NCBI GenBank assembly: GCA_015062205.1
Contig: SUVB01000018.1
Span: 38,990 to 102,989 of the forward strand
Reading direction: 5' to 3'
Length of the DNA stretch: 64,000 nucleotides
Origin: Desulfovibrio desulfuricans
GTDB taxonomy: Bacteria; Desulfobacterota; Desulfovibrionia; Desulfovibrionales; Desulfovibrionaceae
Numbering within the stretch: position 1 is the first letter of the stretch; each line of letters starts with the position of its first letter. Made by a program: the position numbers and the translations under genes. Positions 1 through 11,100 of the stretch are shown in pieces. The notes under the pieces are model-generated. The model saw only the letters and a program-made list of their open reading frames with translations, was not told the origin of the DNA and ran no database searches.

Positions 1-219
1 GCCCTGTTCCTGCCCGCCATCTGGTATATGGGCCGGGAGTTCGCGCAGGCCGAGTACCGCTACATCGCCGCCTACTGCGGCGGCAAGAGGGCCAACATGC
101 CGTGGTACGGCGGGTTCCTGCCGGATGCGTGGACGGTCAAGGGCGTGCTGGACTGGCTGCTGCCTTCCCTCGTGTGTCTTGGCATGTGGACGCTCAACTA
201 TATCTGGGTGCAATGCTGA
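1..219 (+). CDS. C-terminal fragment of a small membrane protein (prophage-associated), 5' end outside the window
   Basis: Frame 1 is open from base 1 to a stop at 219; Trp-rich hydrophobic C-terminus (DWLLPSLVCLGMWTLNYIW); upstream of phage genes on the same strand. Confidence 0.4.
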   Translation, partial: ALFLPAIWYMGREFAQAEYRYIAAYCGGKRANMPWYGGFLPDAWTVKGVLDWLLPSLVCLGMWTLNYIWVQC

Positions 220-328
220 CTGCGTTTGATCTGTTTTGGCTGTCCATATCTGCCAGATTTAGACAAATTTTTTTGGCAAGCCTTGCGCTGGCATGGCAGG
301 ATAATTCCCAAAAATACGGGAGAACGCC

Positions 329-937
329 ATGCCGCCCAAGAGCAATCAACTGGTGCTGCCCTTTGACAGATTGACCGAGAACGGGCTCAAGCCGATTCTA
401 AAAAAATTTGCCAAGTTTGAATGCCCCGTTGCTTCCGTGGACGCCCCCAACAAGGCAAAGCGAGAGAGCGGGATGCTGGTTAAGAGCTTCACCCTGATCT
501 TTGAGGACGGGCAGAAAATGCTTGTCAAGGTCAAGGCGGGCGGCACTATCTACCAAGTCAAGCTGAACAACAAGGTTGTCCCCGTGCGCAACGTGGACAA
601 CATGGACAAGGCCGTCGGCGAGATGATCGACTATGTTCACGACAACGCCAAGGCCTACGCAAGGGCGAAGATACAGCGAGAACGCCGCAAGATTCGTCCG
701 ACAAAACCCTCTGTCACAACCACTCGCCAAGAAAAGCTGGCCCAGGCCACCGAAGACCTGCAGCAGCTCACCCAGACCAACGCCGACCTTGAAAAACAGT
801 TGGCCGACACCAACACCTCCACGGCAACGTCGCGCGCCGAACTCGCAGCCGCAGAAAAGGCCCTGGATGCCGAACGAAAGAAAACAGCGTCCCTTGAGGC
901 GCAAATCGCCGAACTTGAGAAGGCGCAAGGAGCATAG
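329..937 (+). CDS. Phage-associated protein with C-terminal coiled coil
   Basis: 202-aa ORF; C-terminal heptad-rich Ala/Glu/Lys region (EDLQQLTQTNADLEKQLADTN...); followed at once by the next + strand ORF. Confidence 0.6.
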   Translation: MPPKSNQLVLPFDRLTENGLKPILKKFAKFECPVASVDAPNKAKRESGMLVKSFTLIFEDGQKMLVKVKAGGTIYQVKLNNKVVPVRNVDNMDKAVGEMIDYVHDNAKAYARAKIQRERRKIRPTKPSVTTTRQEKLAQATEDLQQLTQTNADLEKQLADTNTSTATSRAELAAAEKALDAERKKTASLEAQIAELEKAQGA

Positions 938-939
938 CC

Positions 940-2457
940 ATGTGTGAGCGCGTTGAGGCCATGAATCCCGTGTACGCCATGCGGATTATTGATTGCGATG
1001 ATCTGCATCCTCGCGGATTTTCGGAAAGTGAGCTCGTGAATGCCCTGAACGAGCTCGGCGCCACGCGGCATGACTACGACATGCTCATGGAAAGCGCCAC
1101 GTTCGAGGAAGTTGACGCCTATTACAACCCCGGCACTGATGAAATTTCCCCGGACTACATCCTTGAAGCCATCGTCGTTGACAAGTTCAGCAAGACAGAG
1201 CGCCGCATGGCCGCTGTGGTGCGTGTCCTGAACCGACACCTCGCCGGGAAGGAAATCACAGCACTGGACGCCATTGTGGGCAAGCCCCGCAAGCGTGGGA
1301 GCTTCGCCTATGTCACGGTGCAGCTTCCGTTCTCCGACGGACAGGTGGTATCCGTGATTTTCCATGCGCCCGAAGGCGACCGGAAGAAAATCACCCCGTC
1401 CGACCGCATAGTGGCCTTCCAATGGCTGCTGAACAAAAGGGACATTACGCAGGTTGTGGCCCCGGAGGACGGTTCCGAAGTGTCCCTTGAATCCATCGGC
1501 AAGCGGATCACCCAGTTGGTTGTGAAAAACAGTGCCCGCTTTGAGCGCACCCAGAAGGAAGCCGCTGCGGAGCGCAAGGCGTTGGATGAAGCCCGCGAAG
1601 CTGTGAAGAACGCCGAGGACAAGCAGCGCGAACTCATGGACGGGGTGGCGCAGGCATCCAAGGATGCTGAAACGGTGACGGCGCAGCTTTCCAATACTCT
1701 GGCCTTGCTGGAAAAGCAGAAAACCATCAACGCCGAGCTGCAGGCCAAGCTCGACGCCATGCGCAAGGCTCGGCCCCAGGGCGGGGGCAAGCCTGCCGGA
1801 ACCTCCGGCGAGGGAGCAGGGAGAAATGGCGCAGGCGTGGAATCCGGTTCCGTCGGTGCGCCTGACGGCGCAACCGTCAGCAGTTATGTCAAGGATGGCG
1901 GTGTCTGGAAGATGCGCCTGAAGGACGGCAAGCTCATCGACCTCCCCATCACAACGCAGGAATCTGCAGAAGCCCAGTGGCGGTTTATCCACGAAAGAGG
2001 CAATGCCGACCCCTCCGAACCTGTTGTCCTGGATGTACCCCTGTCGCTCCCGAAGACTGAATATCGGCCCGAAGAAATGCGCGTCGCCCATGTGCGCGAC
2101 AAGGGAAAAGACTGGTATCTCGTCCAGACCTGGCGCAACGACGGCGAATGGGTCACACAAAAGGAGCATACCTCCGCCCAGACTGCCATGGACGATGCCC
2201 AGGGTTGGTATCCAGCCCCCCAAGAGCCGGAAGGAGGAAACACCGGCGCCAACACGGCGACGCCGGTGTTTGCCACCACCCTCAATGACATTGTTGCCGG
2301 CAAGTATGACGATGACACCGACAAGGTGGACAGGCTGTTGGACGAAGCCGCAGGCCAGGCAGAAGCCGCAGGGCGCTTTGAAGAGTTTGAGGCCTTGTTC
2401 AATCGGGCTGCAGACCACCTGACAGAACTGCTCAAGAAAAAGCAGGGGGCGATGTGA
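940..2457 (+). CDS. Phage internal/antirestriction-associated protein, DarA C-terminal-domain-like, with long coiled coil
   Basis: 505-aa ORF; segment YVTVQLPFSDGQVVSVIFHAPEGDRKKITPSDRIVAFQWLLNKRDITQVVAPEDG resembles the 'defence against restriction A' C-terminal family from memory; then a long coiled coil. Stop overlaps the next start. Confidence 0.6.
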   Translation: MCERVEAMNPVYAMRIIDCDDLHPRGFSESELVNALNELGATRHDYDMLMESATFEEVDAYYNPGTDEISPDYILEAIVVDKFSKTERRMAAVVRVLNRHLAGKEITALDAIVGKPRKRGSFAYVTVQLPFSDGQVVSVIFHAPEGDRKKITPSDRIVAFQWLLNKRDITQVVAPEDGSEVSLESIGKRITQLVVKNSARFERTQKEAAAERKALDEAREAVKNAEDKQRELMDGVAQASKDAETVTAQLSNTLALLEKQKTINAELQAKLDAMRKARPQGGGKPAGTSGEGAGRNGAGVESGSVGAPDGATVSSYVKDGGVWKMRLKDGKLIDLPITTQESAEAQWRFIHERGNADPSEPVVLDVPLSLPKTEYRPEEMRVAHVRDKGKDWYLVQTWRNDGEWVTQKEHTSAQTAMDDAQGWYPAPQEPEGGNTGANTATPVFATTLNDIVAGKYDDDTDKVDRLLDEAAGQAEAAGRFEEFEALFNRAADHLTELLKKKQGAM

Positions 2458-3416
2458 TGGCGCTGTCATTCAAGGAAAAACGTGCGCTGCAGCAGGAAAT
2501 TCAAACCTGTTTCGCCTCGCTGGAAAACGGCCCGGACTTCAAGACCAAGCGCAGCCTTCAGAAGCAGCTTGCCGACGCTTTCGCCAAGCTGGAAGGCAAA
2601 GTGGCAGGGGCGTTCAAGTCGCTCTATGAGCAGCTTGTGGCCGGAGAATTTCTCAAAGAACCCGTGGTGCGGTTCGTGAGCATTTTGGAGCGCGTTGCCA
2701 AGGAGATCGGGGGGGACATCAAGGCCCTGCATGAGCCCGTCATTGCCTATCTGGCCGCGCACCGCTCGGAAGATGGCGTGTATGAAAACGCCGGTATCCC
2801 GCAGGATGCCGTCACCATCCTGGCCGAAGACGGGGATTTGAAAAGGCGGATCAGCGCAGTGCGGCGCAGGCCAAAGGAATCCGGCGCCGGAGACGACATT
2901 CTGATAGACATCGACAAAGAGTTCGAATCGCCGGACACTTTCCGCGAAATCGTCCGCGCCATCGACGATGCGCGCTCCGTGGACACGGTGATTCTCAAGG
3001 TCAATTCGCACGGCGGCCGCACGGATTCAGCCCAAGCCGTATATGTGGCTCTGCTCGCCACCAAGGCAAACACCATAGCCCAAGTCATCACCGCTTACTC
3101 GTCCGGCTCTCTTGTCACGATGCCATGCGACGAAATTCAGACCACCCCCAACTGCACCATGATGATCCACAACGCCAGCGCCTTTTCATGGGGCAAGGTC
3201 GGGGACATGAAAACGCAGTCCACTTTCCTGGAAGAGCATTTCAAAAAATGGTTTGGCGAGCTCTACGCCGGTTTCCTGACGCAAGAGGAAATAGCGGACG
3301 TGTTCAAGGGGCAGGACATCTGGCTGCGCGAGGAGCAAATCAGGGAGAGACTGGCCCGCTGGACGCCCATCCGCCGCCGCAAGGCCCAAGGCCGGGGCGA
3401 CAAGCCGGAGGCGTAA
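2454..3416 (+). CDS. ClpP/S49-like phage head maturation protease
   Basis: 320 aa; VDTVILKVNSHGGRTDSAQAVYVAL ... ITAYSSGSLVTMPCDEI ... MIHNAS pattern of ClpP-fold proteases (Ser and His regions). Confidence 0.75.
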   Translation: MMALSFKEKRALQQEIQTCFASLENGPDFKTKRSLQKQLADAFAKLEGKVAGAFKSLYEQLVAGEFLKEPVVRFVSILERVAKEIGGDIKALHEPVIAYLAAHRSEDGVYENAGIPQDAVTILAEDGDLKRRISAVRRRPKESGAGDDILIDIDKEFESPDTFREIVRAIDDARSVDTVILKVNSHGGRTDSAQAVYVALLATKANTIAQVITAYSSGSLVTMPCDEIQTTPNCTMMIHNASAFSWGKVGDMKTQSTFLEEHFKKWFGELYAGFLTQEEIADVFKGQDIWLREEQIRERLARWTPIRRRKAQGRGDKPEA

Positions 3417-3417
3417 T

Positions 3418-5175
3418 ATGCCCCTTTCGTGGACGCCTGAACAAATTGCAGAGGAGATCCGCAGGCAGACAACGCTTGACGGGCTGATCGGCGTTATCGG
3501 CTCATGTTTTGGGCAAGATGGGGAAATACTACGCCATGCCGCTGATGACCTGGATTTTCTGGCCGATGTCCTGGCCCGCGATGCGCGGGGGGAACAGATA
3601 GCCGCAGAGGAATTGTATGAATTTTCGGAACGTGCCCGACTGCCTCACCCAGACGTCGTAGAAGCCATTTTCAACACTGATGACCTCAAGGCCGTGCGTT
3701 CGCGGCTACAGGCTGCAGGACAAAATGTGGATGTGGACGCAGCCCTGCGTGAACAGGGCAACGATTTTATTGCGCAAAGGCTGCCGTTAATACCCGAAAA
3801 GGCCAAGGAGCTATTGCCAAAACTGAAACGCTTGGCAGAGCTCGAAAAGACCGCTCGCAAAAGCGTAGATGAATCCTTTGCTGGAGGGTTGTTTAATGCG
3901 GCGTGGGATGCCGCGCACGGGGATCAGCGCTACAAAGAAGCGTTGGGTCTTCCTGGTTCTACGTCGGCACAGTGGCAAAAGAGACATAAGGCGCTTAGGA
4001 AAATCCGAAAAGAATACGAAGCCAAACTGCTCACGGAAGGCGAAAAAGAACTTCCGATATATGAAGAGCTCAACGCCCTGCGCGAAAATGCAAACGATGC
4101 GCAAGAGGCAATACTGACAGATACCATTACAGCGCTTAAGGATGCCTCCATCGTCACCGACGAAATAGCAAAAGAGTGGGCCAGCAACGCCGTATTCTTT
4201 AATGACAATGCCCTCAACAAGCTCAAAAAACTTGGTTTTACCGAAGAGAGCATCCGGCAGGACATGGCCCAGATTTACCAGCTTGTCGGCGGCAAGTTAG
4301 GGCCTGTGGAATTTTGTCTCCAACGTGGCGGCAACCGTGCTTTTGCAAGCGGGCGCTTTCAAGTTTTCGTGCAAGGAGACTTCAACAAAACAACGCTCTT
4401 TCACGAAATAGGCCACCTTGTAGAAAATTGGGATAAAGCCTCACAGCGCGCCTGTCACCAATTCATTCGTCACAGAGCCACAGGGCCGGCCAAGCCTCTG
4501 CGCGAACTGGCACATGCTGGCTATGGAAGCAATGAGGTCGCGTTCCCCGATTCCTTCATCGATCCCTATGTGGGCAAGGTCTATGAGGGCGGCTCTTCGG
4601 AGGTGTTCTCCATGGGCTTTCAGGCATTCGCCAGCCCAAAGCTGCTTGCCGAGCTTGCCGCAACGGATCCGGAACACTTCAAGTTGGTACTTGCTATTTG
4701 CCGACGGAAGAACCCGGATATTGCCGTCGTCGCGCAGAAGTACACGGCCGTCGCTCAAAAGAAGGCCGCAGAGCGGGCCGACGCCAAGGCCGCACTGGAT
4801 GCTTGGCGCAAGGCTCTTGGAAAGGCCGCAAATACGGCGCTGTTCGAGGCTCTATCGCAGCCGACGGGTTTTGCCGGCTTCAAGATTGACCGTTTCGGCT
4901 CCCAGTATGGTTTATGCTACTGGGGAAAGATTGGGGATTATTATTCGAGCCTATCTGTCAGTGATGAAGAACAGGAACACTGGATACGCATGATACAAAT
5001 TGCGCCAAAAACAGAAGTCCTGCGCAAGGCATATATGCTTATTGCCAACGCAAAACGGCTGCTTCCGGTGCAGTATGATGACGTAAAAAAGGCCGCTGAT
5101 GCGCTTTTCCCGGCGCTTATTAAACCGCCGCAGTGGTTTGTCGATGATCCTAAACCGCTTCCAAAGGTCGTATAA
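3418..5175 (+). CDS. Phage polyvalent-type protein with zincin metallopeptidase motif
   Basis: 585 aa; KTTLFHEIGHLVENW contains HExxH; stop overlaps the start of the giant downstream ORF (TAATGA-type junction). Confidence 0.6.
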   Translation: MPLSWTPEQIAEEIRRQTTLDGLIGVIGSCFGQDGEILRHAADDLDFLADVLARDARGEQIAAEELYEFSERARLPHPDVVEAIFNTDDLKAVRSRLQAAGQNVDVDAALREQGNDFIAQRLPLIPEKAKELLPKLKRLAELEKTARKSVDESFAGGLFNAAWDAAHGDQRYKEALGLPGSTSAQWQKRHKALRKIRKEYEAKLLTEGEKELPIYEELNALRENANDAQEAILTDTITALKDASIVTDEIAKEWASNAVFFNDNALNKLKKLGFTEESIRQDMAQIYQLVGGKLGPVEFCLQRGGNRAFASGRFQVFVQGDFNKTTLFHEIGHLVENWDKASQRACHQFIRHRATGPAKPLRELAHAGYGSNEVAFPDSFIDPYVGKVYEGGSSEVFSMGFQAFASPKLLAELAATDPEHFKLVLAICRRKNPDIAVVAQKYTAVAQKKAAERADAKAALDAWRKALGKAANTALFEALSQPTGFAGFKIDRFGSQYGLCYWGKIGDYYSSLSVSDEEQEHWIRMIQIAPKTEVLRKAYMLIANAKRLLPVQYDDVKKAADALFPALIKPPQWFVDDPKPLPKVV

Positions 5176-8100
5176 TGAAGACATACGAGTTTCGCATTGG
5201 GATGCGAGAGGGCTGCAGGGGTGTCGATACGCCCGTGCTCCAATGGGATGCTCAAGGCATCGACGCCTTCACAAGCGGCACCGCCGTCCTTCTCATGGAA
5301 GTCGAGGCATGGGACGAAATCCCTGACAGCGAGCCCTATGTGTCCAAAGGCGGCGAAGACGCCCTATATCAGTTTTTTATCGACTGGTTGAGCGAAAGCC
5401 TCGACATGCGCGGAAAGCCCATTGACGGATCGCGTTTTTCACCCCGCCAGCTCTATGAAGCATTATCAAGGGGCTGGCAGTACGGGTTTGCCGTTGACGG
5501 GGAAGTTCCGCAGGGGCCCGAAGGCGGGGATATCGTTGAGCCCGGCCTGGACAGTTACGAAAGCGCAACGGCTGCACTCAAGAATATACAGGGAGAATCA
5601 TCCATGCACGGGATTCTGGAACGAACCTCCACGCCGAATATCGAAAGCGAAGTCCGCGCCGCCTCCACATTCTCGGAGTTGAAAAACATCCTGCTCCGCG
5701 CCTTTGGGGCCGTGCTCCCACCCCAGGCCGACGAATACAAGGATGAAAATTCGGATTATGGCCTGAAGGTTCGCGGCGTGAAGGCCCGCGAACGCATCAA
5801 CGCGCAGTGCCGCGACATCCTGGAGCGCGTGAATGGCGACCCTGCGGCGTTGACAGAGGCGGATAAGGAGGTGCTGCGCCAGTACAGCGGGCGGGGCGGC
5901 ACATCCGACAACTCGCAATATGAATACTACACCCCCAAGCATGTGGCAGAAGGGGCATGGGACGCCATGAAGGCCAACGGGTTTGTGAACGGCAACGTGC
6001 TTGACCCGTGCTGCGGCGCTGGCATTTTTTCCGGCACAAAGCCCGCCGGGGTTGTCGTTTCCGGCAACGATATTGATCCCGTGGGCTCCGGCGTCGCCGC
6101 GTTGCTGAACCCCGGTGACGCCATTTCCACACGTTCGTTTGAAGACGTGGTTATGAACACGGAAGACGACACGTTTGATTCCGCTATCGGCAATGTGCCT
6201 TTCGGCAACGCCCGCGGCGCATCCATGCACCTGGATCCGGCCTACAAGAACGAGAAGAGCATCGAACGCTATTTCCTTTTGCGTGCGCTCGACAAGATTC
6301 GCCCCGGAGGCCTCGCCGTTTTCGTCTGCCCGGTGAACATTGTTGGCGCACGCGGGGGCAAATGGTCGCAGTTCCGCATTGCCCTTTCCAAAAAGGCTGA
6401 ATTTCTGGGGGCGCATAAGCTCCCCTCCAAAACATTTGCTGCCCAAGGCACAAACACCGTTGTAGATGTGGTTGTGCTGCGCAAGCATGGGCGTGATCTG
6501 CTCAACCGCTTGAAGGCCGATGAAATTCCTTTGGATACGCTCAAGGAAGCCAATGTGGTCTGGGAGGAGTTCATCAGCGGGAAATACTGGCAGGGTGAGG
6601 GGCGCAAGTTCATCATGGGGCGCTATGTGCCAAGGGTTCCGGGCGACCGTTTCAGCCGTGAAATTGTGGATGGCGACATCGACGACATGAGCCTCAAGCG
6701 CAACCTGGCCCGCAGGTTTCAGAGCCGCATCAACTGGGACATCCTGAATGCGGCAGAACCTATCCTTCGGGCATACCAAGAGGGCGACCGACGCTCCATT
6801 GACGGGGAAGCCTACGAGCTCCGCAATGGCGAATGGGTGAAAGTCGAAACTGTTTCCAAGGTTACAGACATCGACCCTGCCAAGTTCGGCGTTTCCAGCG
6901 TGGAAGAGCTGGGCGCACTGCTCAATGATCCCGCCGGCGCGCTGCGTCTCTCTCTGGACAATGCCTTTGCCGCCTTCAAGGCCTACCCTGAATTGTTGAG
7001 CCAGCAGCAGAAAAACGCCGTCGAATTTGCCATGTCCCAGTCACGCGACGATATGCGCGAGCAGGCCTACCGCGGCTCCATTCTTGGCGCCATGCTGGTG
7101 AAGCTGGGCGCGGATGAACAGGGCGGCGAAGACGTTGACGCTCGACGGAAGGCCCTGCAGGAAGCCATCACCAGCGAAATTGAGCGGTTCGGCCATCCGG
7201 CCAATAACCCCAAGCTGTCACTCACCGGCACGTCTTCGCGCGCCTTTGGCGTGTTTATGAACGCCGTGGACACCAAGGGCAACTTCTCGGATCTGCTGGC
7301 CGGCAAGCTGGATAAAACAAGCGCCAGGGGTTATGTGGAAGACAATGTGGCCGACATTGTGAGTTATTTGCAACGCAGCAAGGGCGATCAGGTTGAATTG
7401 GAAGACGTGCAGGCCCTTTACAAGGGCACGGCCACAATAGGAAATCTGGGCGACCTTGCAGGCATAGAGGGAGTGTCCATCACCGCCGAGGGAATGTTGC
7501 AGCCCGCGAGCCTGTATTGTGCAGGCGATGTGGTTGGCAAAATGGCATCTCTTACCGAAGCCATCGCCCAGACGGACGATGCGCGCCTCAAGACGCAGTT
7601 CCGTAAACAGATTGACGAGATGAATCGCAAGATTCAGCGCGTGGGAACGGAAGACATCACGTTCGGACTGCAGAACAAGTGGTTCAGCAAGCAGTATATC
7701 CTCGACTTCCTCCACGACAACGGCTACCCAAACGCCGTATTCGGTGAATATCGGGAAGTGGACTATCAGGAGGACGACGGCACCGTCACAAAGAAAGAGC
7801 AGTTTGTCGAAGATTTGCAGTCCCAGGATGGCAAGTTCTTCATTTATGGCGTAGGCAGTTGGCACAGAAAGCCGGAGAAGTTTGTCGCCCAGTTCGAAAA
7901 ATACCTGAACGGCGAAAACATCACCTCCAATGAGCAGGAGCGCATTGCCGAGTACAAGGACGAAGCCCGGCGCATTGAGGGCGCATTTGACGCCTGGATG
8001 AAGCAGCACCTCGACATTGATGAGCTTACCGAGCAGTACAACCTGAAATTCAACGGTTGGGTGCCGGTGGAGTATGATACCGGCCCGCTGGATATTGACG

Positions 8101-11100
8101 ACATCGTATCCGGCAACATCACGCCGCATACCTACCAGTGTGCCGAGGTGCGCCGCCTGTCCGAACAGGGTGCCGGCATCTGCGGTTTCGGCACGGGGCT
8201 GGGCAAGTCCTTCACGGCCCTGGCCATGGCCGGCTACAATTTCAAGCACGGGCGCGCCAAGCGCACCTGCATCGTGGTACCTTCCTCCGTTCTGGAAAAT
8301 TGGTATCACGAGGCGCGCGTTTTCTATAACGAAGGCTACATGCGCTCCAACGTGCTTTTTGTGGGCCTTGAGCCCGTCATAGACAAGAACGGCAATGTGG
8401 AGCGACGCGCCATTCTGGACGAAAACGGCCAGCCCAAGACCGGCAAGGACGGACAGCCCATCATGCAGGATGTGGTGCGCTTCGCCAAGGGCAAGGAAGA
8501 TGTCTATGAGGCCATGTGGAAAATTCCGCAGTCCAACTATTCCCTTGTCGTTATGACCAAGGAGAAGTTTGAGAGCATCCCCATCAAGCCCGAAACCATG
8601 CGCGAGTACACCAACGAAATGGTGTCCCGCCACCTGATGAGTGAAAAAGAGGCTGACGCGCTGGAAAGCAAGGGCGCCAAAAAGCGCCGCTCCTATCAAG
8701 ATGACGTGAAACAAATCCGGCTGGAAGGGGAGTACAGCAATGCCGGTTCCGCCAAGAAGGGCGAGTTGCCGTATCTTGAAGACATGGGCTTCGATTCCAT
8801 CATCACGGATGAAAGCCATTTCTTCAAGAACTCCCTGAAGGGCGGCAAACGCACACAGGGGATTACCTATGTGCCCAATCCTGTCCCCTCCAATATCGCC
8901 ATCGACATGTCAATCAAGACAGCCTGGCTGCGGCGCAAAAACGGAGGGCGCGGCGTGTACGGCCTCACAGCAACGCCTGTGACAAACAGCCCCATTGAGA
9001 TATTCAACATGCTCAATCTTGTCTGCCCCAAGGAGGAGTTTGAGGCAAAGAACATCTACACTGTGGATGACTTTGTGCGCTTCTTCGGCGACATCCAGCA
9101 GAAGCCGCGCGCTACGGTATCCACCGAGATAAAGTGGTCTGATACCCTGGTAGGTTTCAAGAATCTTTCCGGCCTGCGCGGCATGTTCAGCAAGTACGTC
9201 AACATCAAGACAGTCAAGGATGTGGATGACGAAATCCATGTTCCCAGCGCGGTTGACGTGGAAGAGCAGGTGGAGATGACGACCGAGCAGGCAGAGGCCT
9301 ACGAGGGGTTGCGCAAGCAGGCTGCGGCCGCCACCAAGACGCGCACGGGGAAAAAGGGGGAGGCGAGCATCTTCTCCATCATGCGGAACATGGATCGTTG
9401 CACCACGGACATGGATCTTTTCAAGCGTCAGATGACGTTTGTTTTCTCCGATGTGCATAAGGACAAGATGCAGGCCTTTGTGCCGAAACTTCCCACGCAG
9501 TTCACGGTGCAGGAAACGGACGAGGACACGGGCGAAAAGTACCCCGTGACCTATGACTTTGAGCCGCAACTTGTGGATAACGGCGCCGGCACGTTCTCGC
9601 TCATTGTGCATGAGCAGCATGAGGAAGCCGTGCTGCGCGCCCTGCGCGAGTTCGGTATTGACGAGAGCGAGACAACGCACCCCCTCACACCGAAGTATGC
9701 CAAGCTCATTGAGAACCTGAAAAAGCATCTGGATGTCGGTGGCAAGCAGATCGTTTTCACCGAAGAAAAGTCACAGCACCAGAAACTCAAGCGCATTCTG
9801 GTGCATAACCTCCCCATTGTTGACGCACAGGTTGCCATCATCAATGCGGAGGATGCCTCCGGCGACAAGCTGGACAAAATCTCGAAGGCCTACAATTCCG
9901 GCTCGGTCAAAATCGTCATCGCCAATAAAAAGGCGGAGGTGGGCGTTAACCTGCAGAAGGGCACCACAGCCATCCACCACCTGACCCTGCCGTGGACGCC
10001 GGCCAGCATTGACCAGCGGAACGGTCGCGGCGTTCGCCAGGGCAATACGGTTGAGTCTGTGGACGTGTACTACTACGAGGGCAAGGGCACGTTTGACGCC
10101 TACCGGAAACAGCTTCTGCAGGCAAAGGCAGGCTGGATCGGAGCGTTGCTCACCGGCAAGGATGCCCGTGCCGAAAACGCTGACGTGTCCACCAACGAAG
10201 AGATGCTTGCCGTGCTCACCGGGACGCTTGACGAATACCGTGCTCACAAGGCCGAAGAGGAAAAGCGCCGGGCGAACGCCGCGCGGGATTTGCTTGTCAA
10301 CCGCTTGCGCCAACTGGCATCCATTCAAACGGCACTTTCCACGCTCGATGAGCGGCGTCAGCGCGCCCAGAATGCCGCAGACGCAGAGGTGCAGAATCAG
10401 GAAGCCCGTGTGCGTCGTTACGAGGCCCAGGGCATGGAAGAATCGGCCCTCAAAAAGGCCAGGCAGACCCTCGAAAAGCTCAAGGCCAAAGCTGCGGGCA
10501 TCAATGCCAAGTATGACACCGAGCGGCAGAAGAGCGAGGCGCAGCGCAAAATGATCACCGGCATCCTCCGGCAGGCTGAAAAGCAGGGCGATCTGCCTTT
10601 TGACGCGGCTCTGATAGACCACCCGGAAAACTGCCTTGTCACTCTCGACAGCGGAATGTACGCCGTCGGGGAATTTCTGGAATTTCCCGAAGACAACGAC
10701 AACCCCTACGCCTATCACCGCCGCCCGGTCGGCGTGTACCGCATCACCGGCGTCCGGCAGGATACGCGCATGCTGGAACTGGAAGGCGTCATGCGTGACG
10801 ACAGACAAACCATCGACACCGTGAAGCTGTCCAGCTACGCCAAGAAGGTCAGTTATTCGGCCAGCGAAATTGCTCTGAAACGCCTTCTGACCGGCAATAT
10901 GCCGTATCATAAGCTGGCGACATCCGGGCTCACCCGGCAGCAATTCGAGGAAAACCGGGAAAACGCATCCATCAACACCGTGGGCGGTGCATTTGTGCAG
11001 GATCGCAGTGGGGCAATGCTGCTTGTCACCCGCGACGTGCCGGAGAATATGCATCTGGTGTGGCCGGAGCCGCAGGACGCGGACTTCCGCAAGCAAGCCA

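Noticed and set aside
655-2469. 604-aa minus-strand ORF opposite the DarA-like gene
   Set aside because: Antisense shadow of a well-supported coding gene; composition and low-complexity suggest a GC-driven spurious ORF.
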